From positions 806,001 to 870,000 of the forward strand of contig OZ241339.1 in assembly GCA_965200235.1 (NCBI GenBank): 64,000 bases of DNA, written 5' to 3'. This document shows, piece by piece, positions 1 through 8,973 of this stretch (positions within the stretch are counted from its first letter, which is position 1; each line of letters begins with the position of its first letter). The position numbers were made by a program, and so were the translations under genes. The DNA is from Azotimanducus chitobiosivorans. GTDB taxonomy: Bacteria; Pseudomonadota; Gammaproteobacteria; Pseudomonadales; Azotimanducaceae. The notes under the pieces are model-generated. The model had not been told where the DNA came from. It made no database searches and saw only the letters and a program-made list of their open reading frames with translations.

Positions 1-996
1 GCGCTGATTGACATTCTCGCGTCGCGTGACTTTCCGGTCGCCAAGCTCGATTTGCTGGCAAGCGCGCGCTCTGCTGGCGAAGCCTTGACCTTCGGCAAGA
101 AGGAGATCGAAGTCACGCTGCTCGACGACTACGACTTCGCTGGCACGCACATGGCGTTCTTCTCGGCGGGTTCTGCCATCTCGGCTGAATTCGCGCCGAA
201 AGCCGCAGCCGCTGGCTGCCTGGTCATCGACAACACTTCGAAGTTTCGCTACGACGATGATGTGCCTTTGATTGTCCCGGAGGTCAACGGCGATCTGCTC
301 GAAGCGCCAATTCCAGGTCGCATCATCGCCAACCCGAACTGTTCGACCATTCAACTCGTCGTCGCGCTTGCGCCGCTGCACCGCGCCGCGCGCATTACGC
401 GCATCATCGTCTCGACCTATCAATCAGTCTCAGGCGCGGGCCGCAAGGGCGTGACCGAACTCGCTCGGCAGACGACGAGTCTGCTTGCTGGCACGCCCGT
501 TGACGAGGAAGATGCGCCGTTTGTGCAGGCCGATCAGATCGCGTTCAACGTCGTGCCGCAGATTGATCGCTTCGATGAAGACGGCATGACCTTTGAAGAA
601 GTCAAGATGATTCGAGAAACGCGCAAGATCCTGCGTGCGCCAGAGCTTGCGGTCAATCCCACCTGCGTGCGCGTGCCTGTGTTCTACGGGCATTCCGAAG
701 CCGTGACCATTGAAACCGAACGGCCACTTTCTGCGAACGAAGCACGAAGACTGCTGCGTGAGTCACCCGGCATTGAAGTCCTTGACCGCGAACAGCGGCA
801 AGGCTACCCAACGGCGGTGCGCTGCGCGACCGGTACCGACGGCGTCTACGTCGGGCGCATTCGCAAAGATCCGTCGCACGAGCACGGCCTCAATCTCTGG
901 GTGGTGTCGGATAACCTCCGCAAGGGCGCGGCGCTCAACTCCATCCAGATCGCCGAGCACTTGATCGCGCAGTGGACACACGAGTCGTCCGACTGA
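1..996 (+). CDS. asd: aspartate-semialdehyde dehydrogenase (5' end outside window)
   Basis: NADPH-dependent reduction of aspartyl phosphate to aspartate semialdehyde, the branch point to lysine/diaminopimelate, threonine and methionine. The frame is open from base 1 (ALIDILASRDF...), so the N-terminal NADP-binding loop lies upstream. The catalytic cysteine is in NPNCST (codon 340-342). The motif NPTCVRVPVFYGHSEAV near 655-705 and the C-terminal NLWVVSDNLRKGAA are typical of the family. The 3' end overlaps truA by 25 bp. In many gammaproteobacteria fimV separates asd from truA; here it is absent. Confidence 0.97.
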   Translation, partial: ALIDILASRDFPVAKLDLLASARSAGEALTFGKKEIEVTLLDDYDFAGTHMAFFSAGSAISAEFAPKAAAAGCLVIDNTSKFRYDDDVPLIVPEVNGDLLEAPIPGRIIANPNCSTIQLVVALAPLHRAARITRIIVSTYQSVSGAGRKGVTELARQTTSLLAGTPVDEEDAPFVQADQIAFNVVPQIDRFDEDGMTFEEVKMIRETRKILRAPELAVNPTCVRVPVFYGHSEAVTIETERPLSANEARRLLRESPGIEVLDREQRQGYPTAVRCATGTDGVYVGRIRKDPSHEHGLNLWVVSDNLRKGAALNSIQIAEHLIAQWTHESSD

Positions 997-1796
997 TCGT
1001 CGAATACGACGGCACTGCCTATTGCGGCGTGCAGCGCCAATCGCATGCGAGGAGCATTCAAGGCGCGCTCGAAGCGGCGCTCTCGCAGGTTGCCAACGCA
1101 CCAGTCGAAATCGTGGTTGCCGGCCGCACTGACACCGGGGTGCACGCAAGCGCGCAAGTGGTCAGCTTTGCAGTGCCGGACGCCGCTCGGGATCGCCCAT
1201 TGCGTGCCTGGCGGCTCGGCGGCAATCGACACTTGGATGATGACATCTGCATCATTGACGCCTCGCTGCAAGCGCCGGAGTTTCATGCGCGTTTCAGCGC
1301 GCGCGCTCGGCGCTACCTCTATCTCTTGAGCGAACATACGCCTCATCGAGGGCTGAACGCGAAACGCTTCTGGCATGTGGGCGCATCGCTCGATACGCAA
1401 GCGATGCACCGCGCCTTGCAAGCGATTCTCGGCGAGCGCGACTTCTCAGCGTTTCGCTCGGCACAGTGCAATGCGCGCTCGCCATATCGCAATGTCGTGC
1501 GCACGAGCGTGTCAAGGCACGGTTCGCTCATCGTCTGCGAGATCGCGGCCAATGCGTTCCTGCACCGGATGGTGCGCATGATCGTGGGCGTGCTGGTGCC
1601 GATTGGCATGGGCCGCGTACCGCAATCGAGCCTTGCCGATGCGCTCGAACGAGGCGGCTTTGATGCATCAACCATGCCAACCGCACCGGCGCACGGGCTG
1701 TACTTAAGCGGAGTGGATTATCCTGATTGGCAGGTCTTTCGTCCGCCGCCTGCGCTGCTCGCTCTCGAAGCCTTTGATACCATGCGCACGCCATGA
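972..1796 (+). CDS. truA: tRNA pseudouridine(38-40) synthase TruA
   Basis: Converts U38-U40 of the tRNA anticodon arm to pseudouridine. About 274 aa, a normal length. The N-terminus has EYDGTAYCGVQRQ, and the catalytic aspartate is D54 in GRTDTGVHA. The C-terminal half carries FLHRMVRMIVGVL, also typical. GTG at 972 is the first start in frame and lies inside asd; the reading register relative to the family supports it. The stop overlaps the trpF start (ATGA), so the gene is part of a compact operon. Confidence 0.97.
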   Translation: MDTRVVRLIVEYDGTAYCGVQRQSHARSIQGALEAALSQVANAPVEIVVAGRTDTGVHASAQVVSFAVPDAARDRPLRAWRLGGNRHLDDDICIIDASLQAPEFHARFSARARRYLYLLSEHTPHRGLNAKRFWHVGASLDTQAMHRALQAILGERDFSAFRSAQCNARSPYRNVVRTSVSRHGSLIVCEIAANAFLHRMVRMIVGVLVPIGMGRVPQSSLADALERGGFDASTMPTAPAHGLYLSGVDYPDWQVFRPPPALLALEAFDTMRTP

Positions 1797-2422
1797 GAAC
1801 CCGAGTCAAGATATGCGGCGTCAAGCGCGGCGAGGATGCGCTGTGCGCGGCGCGCTGCGGTGCGGATGCCGTCGGCGCCGTGTTTATTGCAGGCAGCGCG
1901 CGCGAACTGCCAATCACCCAAGTGCGTTGGGTCTTTGGTGTCTTGCCGCCGTTTGTCTCGCGTATTGGATTGTTTCGAAATGCCGAGCCAGCGTTCGTTC
2001 GGGAAATCGCGGAACTCGGCGCGTTGTCGGGGTTGCAATTTCATGGCGAGGAAACTGATGCCGAATGCGCGGCGTATCATTTGCCGTTTGTCAAGGTCGT
2101 CAACGGCAACAGCTGTGAAGACATCGCGAGCATGAGCGAGGCCTACCCGTCGGCAATCGGCTTTTGCCTTGATTCAGTGGCACAGGGCGAGGGCGGCACG
2201 GGCACGACTTTCGACTGGCAAACCTGGCCGGCGCAGTGCGACAGGCCGCTGATTTTGGCTGGCGGGCTTGACCCCGACAATGTCGGCGCGGCCATCAGGC
2301 GTCTCAAGCCGTGGGGAGTCGATGTCAGCACCGGCATTGAGGATGGGATCAAGGGAGAAAAGAGTGCCGAAAAAATTCGCCGTTTTGTCGATGCTGCGCA
2401 TCGTGCGGACTTGAGCGCATGA
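1793..2422 (+). CDS. trpF: phosphoribosylanthranilate isomerase
   Basis: Tryptophan synthesis: Amadori rearrangement of phosphoribosylanthranilate to CdRP. A 209-aa (beta/alpha)8 barrel. KICG with the general-base cysteine C8 is at the N-terminus; the phosphate-binding LAGGLDPDNV and GVDVSTGIE segments are at the C-terminus. It overlaps truA and trpB by 4 bp each, indicating translational coupling in trpFBA. Confidence 0.97.
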   Translation: MRTRVKICGVKRGEDALCAARCGADAVGAVFIAGSARELPITQVRWVFGVLPPFVSRIGLFRNAEPAFVREIAELGALSGLQFHGEETDAECAAYHLPFVKVVNGNSCEDIASMSEAYPSAIGFCLDSVAQGEGGTGTTFDWQTWPAQCDRPLILAGGLDPDNVGAAIRRLKPWGVDVSTGIEDGIKGEKSAEKIRRFVDAAHRADLSA

Positions 2423-3615
2423 ACGAGCCGTACTTTCAGCCCAATGAGAGCGGCCACTTTGGGCCCTATGGCGGCCGGTTCGTGGCCGAGACGCTCACGA
2501 GCGCGCTCGATCAGCTCGAATCGCTCTACTTGCAAGCGCGGGAGGACGAAAGCTTCCAATCGGTGCTCGCCGGGCACTTGAAAGACTTCTCCGGACGTCC
2601 GACGCCGCTCTATTACGCTGAGCGATTGAGCGAGCATCTTGGCGTGCGCGTGCATCTGAAGCGCGAAGACCTGAATCACACTGGCGCCCACAAACTGAAC
2701 AGCACGATCGGGCAGGCGCTTCTCGCTCGCCGTGCGAACAAGCGTCGCGTGATTGCGGAGACCGGTGCCGGTCAGCACGGCGTCGCGACCGCCACCGTTG
2801 CCGCTCGCTTCGGCTTCGATTGCTGCGTCTACATGGGCAGCGAGGATATCGAGCGGCAAAGCCTCAACGTCTATCGAATGCGCTTGCTCGGCGCCGAGGT
2901 CGTGCCAGTGGATTCCGGTAGCCGCACATTGAAGGACGCCATGACCGAAGCGTTGCGAGATTGGGTCACGAATGTGGATGACACCTACTACATCATCGGC
3001 TCGGCGGCCGGCCCGCATCCATATCCGATGATGGTGCGCGATTTTCAGCGTGTCATGGGTGTGGAGGCGAGGGCGCAATTCATGGACGCGCACGCACGCT
3101 TGCCGGATGTGCTCGTCGCGTGCGTGGGCGGCGGCTCGAACGCCATCGGACTCTTCCATCCGTTCATCGAAGATACAGCTGTGCGCATGGTCGGGGTGGA
3201 AGCGGGCGGCGAAGGCATTGCCTCGGGCCGCCATTCAGCGACGCTCGTCGCCGGCCGGGAAGGCGTCTTGCACGGTTCGAAGTCCTATCTCCTGAGCGAT
3301 GCGGACGGTCAGGTGAGCGCGACGCATTCGATTTCGGCGGGGCTTGATTATCCGGGCGTCGGCCCTGAGCATTCGCTGCTCAAAGACTTAGGGCGCGTCG
3401 AGTACGCCTGTGTCAATGACGAGCAAGCGCTCGACGCCTTCAGGCTCACCAACCGCCTCGAGGGCATCATGCCAGCGTTGGAATCTAGTCACGCCATTGC
3501 CTGGGTGGTCGAAAACGCCTCCGAGTTGCGCGGCCTTGATGTATTGATCAATCTCTCTGGGCGCGGCGACAAGGATGTGCAAACAGTCGCGAAGTGCGAC
3601 GGTGTGGAGATCTAA
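2419..3615 (+). CDS. trpB: tryptophan synthase beta chain
   Basis: PLP enzyme condensing indole and serine to tryptophan; partner of TrpA. 398 aa. The PLP lysine is K92 in HTGAHKLN. The ETGAGQHG segment and the glycine-rich phosphate loop GGGSNAIG are intact. The start overlaps the trpF stop (ATGA). About 60 bp separates it from the likely trpA start. Confidence 0.98.
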   Translation: MNEPYFQPNESGHFGPYGGRFVAETLTSALDQLESLYLQAREDESFQSVLAGHLKDFSGRPTPLYYAERLSEHLGVRVHLKREDLNHTGAHKLNSTIGQALLARRANKRRVIAETGAGQHGVATATVAARFGFDCCVYMGSEDIERQSLNVYRMRLLGAEVVPVDSGSRTLKDAMTEALRDWVTNVDDTYYIIGSAAGPHPYPMMVRDFQRVMGVEARAQFMDAHARLPDVLVACVGGGSNAIGLFHPFIEDTAVRMVGVEAGGEGIASGRHSATLVAGREGVLHGSKSYLLSDADGQVSATHSISAGLDYPGVGPEHSLLKDLGRVEYACVNDEQALDAFRLTNRLEGIMPALESSHAIAWVVENASELRGLDVLINLSGRGDKDVQTVAKCDGVEI

Positions 3616-3674
3616 GCGCCCATGCACAGAACAACAACGAAGCTCGTTCGCAAAGGTACGATGAGGCAACGCTT

Positions 3675-4496
3675 GTGAACCGAATTGACGCGCTGTTCGC
3701 ATCGCTGCGCGCGAGGCACCGCAAGGCGTTCACGGCCTTTATTACCGCGGGCGACCCGAGTCTCGAAGTCACGCCGCATGCCATGCGTGCACTCGTTGCG
3801 GGCGGCGCGGATCTCCTTGAACTCGGCATTCCGTTTTCAGACCCGGAATCTGACGGGCCGGACATCCAGGCGGCGAGCATGCGCGCGCTCGACAAGTCGT
3901 CGCCCACGCGGCTCGCTGACGTGATGGCGATCGCCCGCGCATTTCGTGCGCACAACCAAGACACGCCACTCGTGCTCATGGGCTATGTGAACTCTCTGCT
4001 GGCGTATGGTATCGAGGCGTTTGCTCGCGACGCACGGGAGAGCGGCGTTGACGGCGCGGTGCTCGTCAATCTGCCAATCGAGGAGTTTCATGAGATTCGC
4101 CCAGTATTTGAGCGCGAGCAGCTCTCGGCTGTATTTCTTGTGGCGCCGACCACGAGTGAGGCACGTGCGGCGAAAATCGCGGACGAGGCAAGCGGCTTTC
4201 TCTACTATGTGTCGCTCAAAGGCGTGACCGGTGCCGCGCATCTTGATTTCGATGACCTTGCGGCGCAGACCATGCGGCTTCGTGCGCTGACCGACATGCC
4301 AATTCAAATCGGTTTCGGCATCCGCAGCCCGCAAGCCGCTGCCCAGGCGGCGCCCTACGCCGATGGCCTGATTGTGGGCAGCGCGCTGGTCAAGCGCATG
4401 GCCGAGCTTGAGCGCACACCCGAAGACATCCCCGATGCCTTACAGCATATGGCTGGCGAGTTCCGCGCGGCGATCGATCGGACGAGCACGCATTGA
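3675..4496 (+). CDS. trpA: tryptophan synthase alpha chain
   Basis: Cleaves indole-3-glycerol phosphate to indole, which is channelled to TrpB. I chose GTG 3675 rather than the longer frame from 3594 because GAGG sits 8 bases upstream, and because this start numbers the catalytic residues E49 (DLLELGIPF) and D60 (PESDGPD) as in E. coli. The barrel continues through KGVTGA and IGFGIRSP. The stop overlaps the TTG start of folC directly; accD, which often sits here, is missing. Confidence 0.95.
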   Translation: MNRIDALFASLRARHRKAFTAFITAGDPSLEVTPHAMRALVAGGADLLELGIPFSDPESDGPDIQAASMRALDKSSPTRLADVMAIARAFRAHNQDTPLVLMGYVNSLLAYGIEAFARDARESGVDGAVLVNLPIEEFHEIRPVFEREQLSAVFLVAPTTSEARAAKIADEASGFLYYVSLKGVTGAAHLDFDDLAAQTMRLRALTDMPIQIGFGIRSPQAAAQAAPYADGLIVGSALVKRMAELERTPEDIPDALQHMAGEFRAAIDRTSTH

Positions 4497-5830
4497 CCGC
4501 GAATCGCTGCCTGTCGGAGTGGCTCGCGCTGCTCTCGTCGAGAAGTCCCGAATCTGTCTTTCGCTTGGGGTTAGAGCGTGTGCGCGAAGTGTGGGGGCGC
4601 CTCGGCATGACGCCGCCTGCTGGCCGCGTCATCTCCGTTGCCGGCACCAACGGCAAAGGTTCGTGCGCACTTTTTTGTGAATCGCTGCTACGCGCGAGCG
4701 GTCGCACAGTCGGCACGACGCTCTCGCCGCATCTAGATCGGTTCAACGAACGCATTCGAATCGATGGTCGGGAAGCCACCGACCGGGTGATCTGCGCAGG
4801 TATGGCCGCCGTGGAAGCGGCGCGCGGTGATGTGCATCTGTCCTACTTCGAACATGCGATTCTCGCGGCGCTTTGCTGCTTTGATGCCAGCGACCTCGAT
4901 ACCTGGGTGCTTGAGGTAGGTCTTGGCGGCCGGCTTGATGCCGTCAATATCGTCGATGCGGATGTCGCCATCATTTCTTCAATTGGCCTTGAGCACACGG
5001 CATGGCTAGGCGACACGCTTGAGGAGATCGGCATCGAGAAGGCCGGGATTTTGCGCAGCGGGCAGCCGCTCGTCTGCGGGAGTGCTGAGATGCCAAACTC
5101 GGTACTTGTCCGCGCTGAAACGCTCGACTGCCAAGTGTTCATGCCGGGGCGAGATTTCAACTTCGAGCGTTACGGTGACGGGCTTCGCGTTCGTGCCAAT
5201 ACGAAGGCGATGTCCATGGAGATGGACATCGACATCGAGCTTCAGTCTTCAATCATGCCGCGTATCGCGCCTGAGAATGTTGCTGCCGCGAGCATGGCAT
5301 GCGTGCGACTTGAGCAACCGGCCCGCATCTCGAGCCAAGCGTTTCATGCGGCGTGTCGCGAAGTGTTCAACCCCGGCCGCTTGGAGCACTTCGATGTCGC
5401 TGGAGTGAACATCGTCTTGGACCTCGCGCACAACCCAGCGGCTGCGCGTTTCCTGCGCCGCCAGCTCGATCATCAGCCAAGCCCCAAGCGAACGCGCGCG
5501 ATCTGCGGATTCTTGGCCGACAAGGATGCGGCCGGGACCTTGTGTGAACTGACGAGCTGCGTCGATCATTGGCTGTTCGTGGACACGCCCGGGGCGCGCG
5601 GGCGCTCAGCCGAAGCGCTTGCGGCACTCGCCAAGGATGTCCTTGGTGAGGCGTCTTGTGAAACGCATGACTCGATGGAAAGCGCTCTTAGTGCGGCGAA
5701 AGGCGTATCATGCGCCTCTGACAGAGTGTTGGTGTTTGGATCTTTCACGACCGTGGGACAAGCTAGAAGACTCCTCCAGAACAGGTCAGATGTCAGGCCA
5801 ATTAGCTATGACCGACGACTCGACCGATAA
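4493..5830 (+). CDS. folC: bifunctional dihydrofolate synthase / folylpolyglutamate synthase
   Basis: Adds glutamate to dihydropteroate and to folates. 445 aa, a Mur-ligase-like fold. The P-loop AGTNGKGS is at residues 50-57, followed by TLSPHLDRFNERI, then EVGLGGRLDAVN and SIGLEHTAWLGDT. The C-terminal ligase domain contains DLAHNPAAA. The TTG start at 4493 overlaps the trpA stop. The 3' end overlaps the next gene by about 41 bp. Confidence 0.96.
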   Translation: MTANRCLSEWLALLSSRSPESVFRLGLERVREVWGRLGMTPPAGRVISVAGTNGKGSCALFCESLLRASGRTVGTTLSPHLDRFNERIRIDGREATDRVICAGMAAVEAARGDVHLSYFEHAILAALCCFDASDLDTWVLEVGLGGRLDAVNIVDADVAIISSIGLEHTAWLGDTLEEIGIEKAGILRSGQPLVCGSAEMPNSVLVRAETLDCQVFMPGRDFNFERYGDGLRVRANTKAMSMEMDIDIELQSSIMPRIAPENVAAASMACVRLEQPARISSQAFHAACREVFNPGRLEHFDVAGVNIVLDLAHNPAAARFLRRQLDHQPSPKRTRAICGFLADKDAAGTLCELTSCVDHWLFVDTPGARGRSAEALAALAKDVLGEASCETHDSMESALSAAKGVSCASDRVLVFGSFTTVGQARRLLQNRSDVRPISYDRRLDR

Positions 5831-6401
5831 TTTCGAGGACGACGCGCACGATGAGCGCCGACATCAGGTGGTTGGTGCTGTGTTTTTGGTCGGACTTGTG
5901 CTCATTCTCGTACCGTTCGCGTTCGATAGCGCAGTGATCGGCACGGCGGTTGTCGAAGCGCGCGAATTGCCAAGCCGCATATCGCAGCCTGCGCCGGTCG
6001 AAACTGACTATGCGCCGCCGCAGGTATCGGCAGAGCCGGAGCTTGCGGCGCTCGCCACGCCCTTGCTGCAAGCGACGGATGATGCGGGCTTTCGAACAGA
6101 CACCGGCACACGCTTCGGCGATCCGAGTTTTCTTCCAAACAGCGACCCTCGGGCGCAAGGCTGGACGGCGTGGGGTGTCCAAGTGGGAAGCTTCGGCGAA
6201 GTTGAAAACGCGCGCGAAGTGCGTCGCCTACTGAGAAGCGCTGGCTACCATGTCGCGCTTGCAGAAGCCCTTGTCGACGGTCGGCGCATCACGCGCGTTG
6301 CGGTCGGGCCGTTGCTTTCTCGCGAAGAGGCAGTGCGGTTGCAAGAGGTCTTTGCCATGGAGAACGGGCTGCAGGGTGTGCTGGTGAAGTTCGAGAATTA
6401 A
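5790..6401 (+). CDS. SPOR-domain membrane protein (DedD-like)
   Basis: Predicted division-associated inner-membrane protein. A short cytoplasmic N-terminus (about 28 aa, acidic) precedes one transmembrane segment (QVVGAVFLVGLVLILVPFAF). A low-complexity periplasmic linker follows, then a C-terminal SPOR domain beginning WGVQVGSFGEVENAREV, which in this family binds denuded septal peptidoglycan. ATG 5790 or ATG 5808 are both possible; either overlaps the end of folC. The position between folC and cvpA is the usual DedD slot. Confidence 0.88.
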   Translation: MSGQLAMTDDSTDNFEDDAHDERRHQVVGAVFLVGLVLILVPFAFDSAVIGTAVVEARELPSRISQPAPVETDYAPPQVSAEPELAALATPLLQATDDAGFRTDTGTRFGDPSFLPNSDPRAQGWTAWGVQVGSFGEVENAREVRRLLRSAGYHVALAEALVDGRRITRVAVGPLLSREEAVRLQEVFAMENGLQGVLVKFEN

Positions 6402-6461
6402 GCATCTTGCGTAGTATTCGGTGTACTCATGCGAGGCGATGCAGGATAAGGCGCGAGCGTC

Positions 6462-6938
6462 GTGATTGATCTTATACTTGGCGCCATTATTCTTATCGGC
6501 GTAATGCGCGGCTTTTTCAAGGGGTTCTTGGGTGAGTTTACGACGCTGGTCGGCTGGCTTGGATGTCTCGTGCTGGTGGTCGCATTGGCCGAGCCGGTTT
6601 CGCGCATGATTCCGGCGGAATCGCTCGCTGCTGGCACCCGCTACCTGGTCAGTTTTGCCAGCCTCCTGTTGATAGGGCTGATCGTGTGGAGCGCCTTTCA
6701 GAAATATCTGCTTGCGCTTGTTCGCGATCGCGGCATCTCAACCCTCGACAGCCTGCTCGGCGGCGTGTTCGGTGGCGCACTGGGGTGCGTGCTGTGCCTG
6801 CTCGGCCTCATGGCGCTGCGTGCCATGCTGCCTGGTGCCGAGCTATGGATTGAAGGCTCAGTGATTGCATCGAAGCTTGTCGAGTTCGAATCGCTCTTGA
6901 TTCAGTTCATGCGTAGCCTCTCGCAATTGATGGCGTGA
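6462..6938 (+). CDS. cvpA: CvpA family membrane protein
   Basis: 158 aa with about four hydrophobic segments; the N-terminus MIDLILGAIILIGVMRGFFKG is the CvpA hallmark. Family members are required for colicin V export and affect envelope stress tolerance; the biochemical role is not settled. It starts with GTG at 6462 and is directly followed by purF, the conserved order. Confidence 0.93.
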   Translation: MIDLILGAIILIGVMRGFFKGFLGEFTTLVGWLGCLVLVVALAEPVSRMIPAESLAAGTRYLVSFASLLLIGLIVWSAFQKYLLALVRDRGISTLDSLLGGVFGGALGCVLCLLGLMALRAMLPGAELWIEGSVIASKLVEFESLLIQFMRSLSQLMA

Positions 6939-6943
6939 ATGGC

Positions 6944-8467
6944 ATGTGCGGCGTCGTCGGCATCGTCTCGAGCTCTCCGGTCAATCAGGCGCTCTATCAG
7001 TCGCTGATTCTCCTGCAGCACCGCGGGCAGGACGCAGCCGGCATTGTCACCACCGACGGTCATAAAATGTACCTGCGCAAGTCGAATGGCCTCGTGCGCG
7101 ATGTCTTCTTGCAGCGGCATATGGATCATCTTGCTGGCAACATAGGCATCGCGCATGTGCGCTACCCGACGGCTGGCACGGCAAGTTCGGCCGAAGCGCA
7201 GCCGATGTACGTCAATTCGCCGTTTGGCATCGCCCTTGGGCACAACGGCAACATCATTGACAGCGGGCGGCTCGCGAGAGAAATTCGTGAGCGCCAGCAT
7301 CGCCATCTCAATACCGATTCTGATTCCGAAGTGCTGCTGAATGTGCTTGCGGCCGAATTATCGGCAGCCCATTCGGGCGGCGCGCTCAAGCCAGAAGAGG
7401 TCTTTCAAGCAGTGGAGAATCTGCACCGGCGGTGCTTGGGCGGCTACGCCATGGTCGCGCTGATTCTCGGCCTTGGCGTGCTCGGCATCAGGGACCCGCG
7501 CGGCATACGTCCACTCGTGCTCGGCAAGCGCGAGACGGCGGTTGGCGATGATTGGATGCTCGCCTCGGAATCGACTGCGCTGACGAACCTCGGCTTTCAA
7601 TTGGTCAAGGACCTTGAACCCGGCGAGGCGGTTCTCATCGGAAGCGACGGACAGATTCGCTCGCGCCTTCCTACTGAGAAATACGCGCATACGCCGTGCA
7701 TCTTTGAGTATGTGTATCTGGCGCGCCCTGATTCGTTGATGGATGGTGTCTCTGTTTATCGCGCTCGCCTCGAGATGGGCGAGCGCCTAGCCCATCAAGT
7801 TCGGATGCATATCACCGCGCCCGATGAACGTATCGACGCTGTGATCCCGATTCCTGAATCAGGCTCGACATCGGCGCGTGCGCTTAGCCAAGCGCTCGGC
7901 GTGCCCTGTCGGGATGCGATTGTGCGTAACCGATACATCGGCCGCACCTTCATCATGCCTGAGCAAGGCGAGCGACAAACATCCGTCAGGCGCAAATTCA
8001 GCATTATTGGCGACGAACTGCATGGTCGCAATGTGCTGCTAGTCGATGATTCGCTCGTGCGCGGCACGACCAGCTCGCAAATCATTCAGTTAGTACGCAA
8101 CGCTGGTGCCAAGCGTGTCTACATGGCGCTCGCCGCGCCGCCGATCCGCTACCCCAATCTCTACGGGATCGACATGCCCGCGCAGCATGAATTTGTCGCG
8201 CACGGCAAGACTGAAGCCGAGATCGCGCGCGTCGTCGGTGCCGACAAGGTCATCTATCAGCAGCTTGACGATTTGATCGACAGCGTCCGCTCTGCGGGCG
8301 GTCGCATGGCCGAGTTTGATTGCTCGGTGTTCAATGGCGAATACGTCACCGGCGGCGTCGATGCCGAGACCTTCGGGCGGCTTGCGCGTGCGCGCAGTAA
8401 CACGGCAAAACGCAAGGCGCGAGTCGTGCAAGACACCGATTTGGTCGAAATTCACAATCACGCATGA
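6944..8467 (+). CDS. purF: amidophosphoribosyltransferase
   Basis: First committed step of purine synthesis: PRPP + glutamine to phosphoribosylamine. I start at ATG 6944 because Met removal must expose the nucleophile C2 (MCGVVGIV). The N-terminal Ntn glutaminase domain has LQHRGQDAAGI and HVRYPTAGT. The C-terminal phosphoribosyltransferase domain has the PRPP loop LLVDDSLVRGTTS around residues 364-376. 507 aa, normal length. It overlaps the following DUF1289 gene by 4 bp. Confidence 0.98.
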   Translation: MCGVVGIVSSSPVNQALYQSLILLQHRGQDAAGIVTTDGHKMYLRKSNGLVRDVFLQRHMDHLAGNIGIAHVRYPTAGTASSAEAQPMYVNSPFGIALGHNGNIIDSGRLAREIRERQHRHLNTDSDSEVLLNVLAAELSAAHSGGALKPEEVFQAVENLHRRCLGGYAMVALILGLGVLGIRDPRGIRPLVLGKRETAVGDDWMLASESTALTNLGFQLVKDLEPGEAVLIGSDGQIRSRLPTEKYAHTPCIFEYVYLARPDSLMDGVSVYRARLEMGERLAHQVRMHITAPDERIDAVIPIPESGSTSARALSQALGVPCRDAIVRNRYIGRTFIMPEQGERQTSVRRKFSIIGDELHGRNVLLVDDSLVRGTTSSQIIQLVRNAGAKRVYMALAAPPIRYPNLYGIDMPAQHEFVAHGKTEAEIARVVGADKVIYQQLDDLIDSVRSAGGRMAEFDCSVFNGEYVTGGVDAETFGRLARARSNTAKRKARVVQDTDLVEIHNHA

Positions 8468-8940
8468 GCGATTCGCCCTGCATAGGCATCTGCAGCACAA
8501 CCTACGGCGATTTTGTATGCCGCGGCTGCAAGCGCTTCGCACACGAAGTCACCGGCTGGAATCACTACACCCGCGCCCAGCGCGAAGCCGTGTGGGAGCG
8601 ACTGTCCAAGCTTCTGATGCAGAGCATGCAAGATCATCTGGTGCGAGATCATCAGGCAGATGCCATGCGGTGCGTTGATCGCTCAGTTGCGCCGGCACAC
8701 GAGATACTCGCGCAGCTCAAGGCCGAGGTCGCGTCCGATGCACGGCAGGATATGGCGGTCTGCTTGCAGCGCCTCGGTCTCGCGCCTTGCGCTGAACCAA
8801 GTTCAATTGGCCGCCTGCCCGCGCTCGTTGACGCCATTGAGAATGGCTTTCTTATGCGTAGCGAAGCTCACTACGAACACAGCTTTTCGACGAGTCTGGC
8901 GTCAGCGGTTCGACGCCATGACCATGGCAAGGGCAGTTGA
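8464..8940 (+). CDS. DUF1289 domain protein with C-terminal extension
   Basis: Residues 1-45 match the small cysteine motif of DUF1289 proteins: SPCIGICSTTYGDFVCRGCKR then a GW..YT segment. DUF1289 proteins are usually only about 60-90 aa; here a further ~100 aa follow (HEILAQLKAEV..., CLQRLGLAPC) that I do not recognise. The family may bind metal through the CxxxC...CxxC pattern; its function is unknown. The ATGA overlap with purF implies co-expression. Confidence 0.8.
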   Translation: MSDSPCIGICSTTYGDFVCRGCKRFAHEVTGWNHYTRAQREAVWERLSKLLMQSMQDHLVRDHQADAMRCVDRSVAPAHEILAQLKAEVASDARQDMAVCLQRLGLAPCAEPSSIGRLPALVDAIENGFLMRSEAHYEHSFSTSLASAVRRHDHGKGS

Positions 8941-8973
8941 TGACTTGCGGCGGCGTCGATTGCCTGAGAGCAG

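Noticed and set aside
2143..3234. 363-aa open frame antisense to trpB
   Set aside because: Composition is a mirror of trpB codon use, no domain, and trpB is certain; shadow frame.
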